This document shows positions 5,326 through 7,135 of a DNA stretch of 7,135 nt, piece by piece (within the stretch, counting starts at the first letter, position 1; each line of letters opens with the position of its first letter). The DNA lies in contig CANFIE010000207.1 of NCBI GenBank assembly GCA_947446625.1, positions 1 to 7,135 of the forward strand, in the 5' to 3' direction. The translations under genes were made by a program, and so were the position numbers. The notes beneath the pieces are model-generated. The model was given only the letters and a program-made list of their open reading frames with translations. It was not told where the DNA came from and ran no database searches. The DNA comes from Acetobacteraceae bacterium. Lineage in GTDB: Bacteria; Pseudomonadota; Alphaproteobacteria; Acetobacterales; Acetobacteraceae.

Positions 5326-7135
5326 ATGACTGAACCAAACCGCATCCAGCAATGGGTTTCCCGGGCCCTGCGCCGCCTGCGCCGCCATGCGGGCCTGGAC
5401 TGGTCCGGCCCCCGGCTTTCCGCCGAAACCGCCGCCGGCCGTGCCACCCGTACCATGCGGCGCTTCCACCATGGCGCCGCCCTGGCCTTCGCCGCCATGC
5501 TGTGCCTGCTGGTGCTGCTGGTCATGCGCCAGGTGGCCATTGCCGATGCCGCGCTGGGCCTGGCCGCCATGGCCGGCCGCCAACCCGCCCTGGCCCTGCG
5601 CCTGGCCCAGTTGGACCCGGTGGCCGAGGCCGCCGGCCAACGCCGCGCCTTTGAGGAAACCCTGGCGACGCTGGAACAGGAATCCGCCCGCCTGCTGGCC
5701 CAGGAATACACCAGCCGGCCCGGCCCGGGGCCCGAGTTGCAACTGCTCTACGCCGGGCCCCGCTACGCGCTGAACGCCCGCCTGCAGGACCTCTTCGCCC
5801 TGGCCCACCGCCTGGCCGCCCTGCCGGCCGAAGCCGATGCCGCCCCCATGGCCGCCGCCCTGCGCCGCGAAGTGGTGGAGCAGGTGGCCGAGCGTCTCTC
5901 CCGCGCCGCCGAAATGCACCGTGCCATCGCCTCGGCCCAGGTGCAGCACATGAAGGCGCATCTGGCCCTTGGCGCCGGCCTGGCCATGCTGGTGCCGCTG
6001 CTCTGGCTGCTCGGCGGCATTCCGCTCAACGCCCGCCTTGGCCGCACCCTGGGCCTGCTGGAATGGCTGGCGGCGCGCGATGCGCTGACCGGTGCGCTGA
6101 CCCATGGCGCCTTCAGCGCCCGGCTGCTGCCCCTGGTGGCCGCCGCCCGGCCCGATGCCGGCCTGGCCCTGCTGCTGCTGGACCTCGACGATTTCCGCGC
6201 CCTCAACGCCGGCAATGGCGATGCCGCCGGCGATGCCGCGCTGCGCGCCGTGGCCCGCCGGCTGCGCCAGGCCGCCGGCCCGCAGGCCCTCGTCGCCCGC
6301 CTTGGCTCCGACAGTTTCGCCGTGGCGCTGCCCGGCCTGGTGGGTGGCCACGCCGCCCTGGCCGCCCTGGCCACGCGCCTGACCGAAGCGCTGCGCCCGC
6401 CCGTGCCCTTCGCTGGCCAAATGCTGCACATCGCCGCCACCGGCGGCACCGCCCTGGCCCCGAATGACGGCACCAACCGGCACGAACTCATGCGCATGGC
6501 CAATGCCGCCCTGCACCAGGCCAAGCACGAACAGAAGGGCAGCATCCAAAGCTTCCGCACCGCAGATCCCGGCGCTCAGTCCCGCCGCCAGGCCCTGCTG
6601 CAAGCCCTGGCCACGGCAGACCTGCGCGGCGTGGAAGCCTGGCTGCAACCCCTGGTCCGCTGCTCGGACTCCGCGCCGCTGCGCTTCGAGGTTCTGGCCC
6701 GCTGGAACCACCCCACGCTCGGCCGCATCTCCCCGGCCGAGTTCCTGCCCATGGCCGAAGCCCTGGGCCGCCTGCCGCTGCTCTCGGCCCATGTCCGCAA
6801 CGCCGCCTTCATGGCCATGGCGGCGCTGGACCGCGAACTGGCCGCCACCCCCGGCCTGGCGCCCACCCCCTTCGGCCTGTCCATCAACCTGGCGCCCAGT
6901 GAAATCGCCATGCCCGGCGCGGTGGCCGCGCTGCAGGCCGCCCTGGCCGCCGCCGGCCTGGCGCCACACCGCCTGACCATCGAGGTCACCGAGGAAATGC
7001 TGGTCGGCAGCGCCGACGAAGCCGCGCAGGAGGCGCTACAGGCGCTGCGCCGCCAGGGCGTGCGGCTCAACCTGGATAATTTCGGCACCGGCTTCGCCAA
7101 CCTGGCGCATCTGCACCGCTTCCCGGTGGATGGCC
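5326..7135 (+). CDS. membrane GGDEF-EAL protein with both motifs degenerate (GSDSF, EVL); probable c-di-GMP receptor, 3' truncated by the window
   Basis: The frame is open from ATG 5326 to the window edge (603 codons, no stop). A basic cytoplasmic tail (1-50) precedes transmembrane helix 1 (about 51-68). A helical, presumably periplasmic domain (about 69-210) follows, then helix 2 (about 212-233). Next comes a GGDEF fold (about 250-410: DALTG, LDLDDF, NAGNGDAAGD), but the signature is G327-S-D-S-F and no RxxD I-site precedes it, so cyclase activity is unlikely. The EAL domain starts about 425 (QPLV, Q441) with E455-V-L, N521 (INLA) and E553/E556 (EVTEE). The metal pair reads D584-N585 instead of DD. 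The remaining EAL residues lie beyond the window. FimX (EVL) and LapD are known proteins with degenerate GGDEF and EAL domains that bind c-di-GMP instead of processing it. By analogy this is inferred to be an inside-out or outside-in receptor. The Shine-Dalgarno is weak (GGA, 8 bases upstream). M44 (5455) is an alternative start without a ribosome site. Confidence 0.9.
   Translation, partial: MTEPNRIQQWVSRALRRLRRHAGLDWSGPRLSAETAAGRATRTMRRFHHGAALAFAAMLCLLVLLVMRQVAIADAALGLAAMAGRQPALALRLAQLDPVAEAAGQRRAFEETLATLEQESARLLAQEYTSRPGPGPELQLLYAGPRYALNARLQDLFALAHRLAALPAEADAAPMAAALRREVVEQVAERLSRAAEMHRAIASAQVQHMKAHLALGAGLAMLVPLLWLLGGIPLNARLGRTLGLLEWLAARDALTGALTHGAFSARLLPLVAAARPDAGLALLLLDLDDFRALNAGNGDAAGDAALRAVARRLRQAAGPQALVARLGSDSFAVALPGLVGGHAALAALATRLTEALRPPVPFAGQMLHIAATGGTALAPNDGTNRHELMRMANAALHQAKHEQKGSIQSFRTADPGAQSRRQALLQALATADLRGVEAWLQPLVRCSDSAPLRFEVLARWNHPTLGRISPAEFLPMAEALGRLPLLSAHVRNAAFMAMAALDRELAATPGLAPTPFGLSINLAPSEIAMPGAVAALQAALAAAGLAPHRLTIEVTEEMLVGSADEAAQEALQALRRQGVRLNLDNFGTGFANLAHLHRFPVDG

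Noticed and set aside
3272..5329. 685-codon open frame on the + strand opposite the GGDEF-EAL gene
   Set aside because: It is antisense to a gene with clear domain motifs, its product is a low-complexity Gln/His/Arg/Ala-rich sequence with no recognisable motif, and long open antisense frames are expected at this GC content.
5305..6969. 554-codon open frame on the - strand
   Set aside because: It mirrors the degenerate GGDEF-EAL gene, which has motifs, membrane helices and a start at the edge of the intergenic gap. The antisense product is Gly/Gln-rich and repetitive.

Overview
The window is a GC-rich, gene-dense stretch of proteobacterial chromosome. Codon use (GCC, GGC, CTG and CGC dominate) and the family mix suggest an alphaproteobacterium; that placement is an inference, and I cannot name the genus. 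Almost every gene concerns cyclic di-GMP or the extracellular matrix that it controls. No RNA genes, insertion sequences, CRISPR arrays or phage genes were seen.

Region 1 (1-3353, + strand) reads as one tight operon. It holds (i) the 3' end of a gene ending in a histidine phosphotransfer (HPt) domain, probably a hybrid sensor kinase; (ii) a 400-aa receiver-EAL response regulator of the RocR type with all catalytic residues, so a probable c-di-GMP phosphodiesterase; (iii) an exported family-8 glycoside hydrolase of the BcsZ cellulase type; and (iv) a membrane-anchored DUF2939 protein. The first and second genes overlap by ATGA, as do the third and fourth, and the second and third are 4 bases apart. 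The simplest reading is a phosphorelay that lowers c-di-GMP, and with it polymer synthesis, while co-producing an enzyme that cuts polymer already made.

Region 2 (3368-5179, - strand) converges on the operon with a 14-base gap. It encodes a soluble protein made of a degenerate receiver, an intact GGDEF with I-site, and an EAL that keeps the letters E-A-L but has lost key catalytic residues. It is probably a diguanylate cyclase.

Region 3 (5180-5325) is the only real intergenic gap. It separates two divergent genes and contains an AT-rich island, a -10-like box and an FNR/FixK-like half-conserved palindrome.

Region 4 (5326-7135, + strand, runs off the window) encodes a two-pass membrane protein with a helical periplasmic domain, a degenerate GGDEF (GSDSF) and a degenerate EAL (EVL, with DN instead of DD). 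It looks like a c-di-GMP receptor in the manner of FimX or LapD rather than an enzyme. The window thus holds a likely eraser, a likely writer and a likely reader of c-di-GMP beside a matrix-degrading enzyme.
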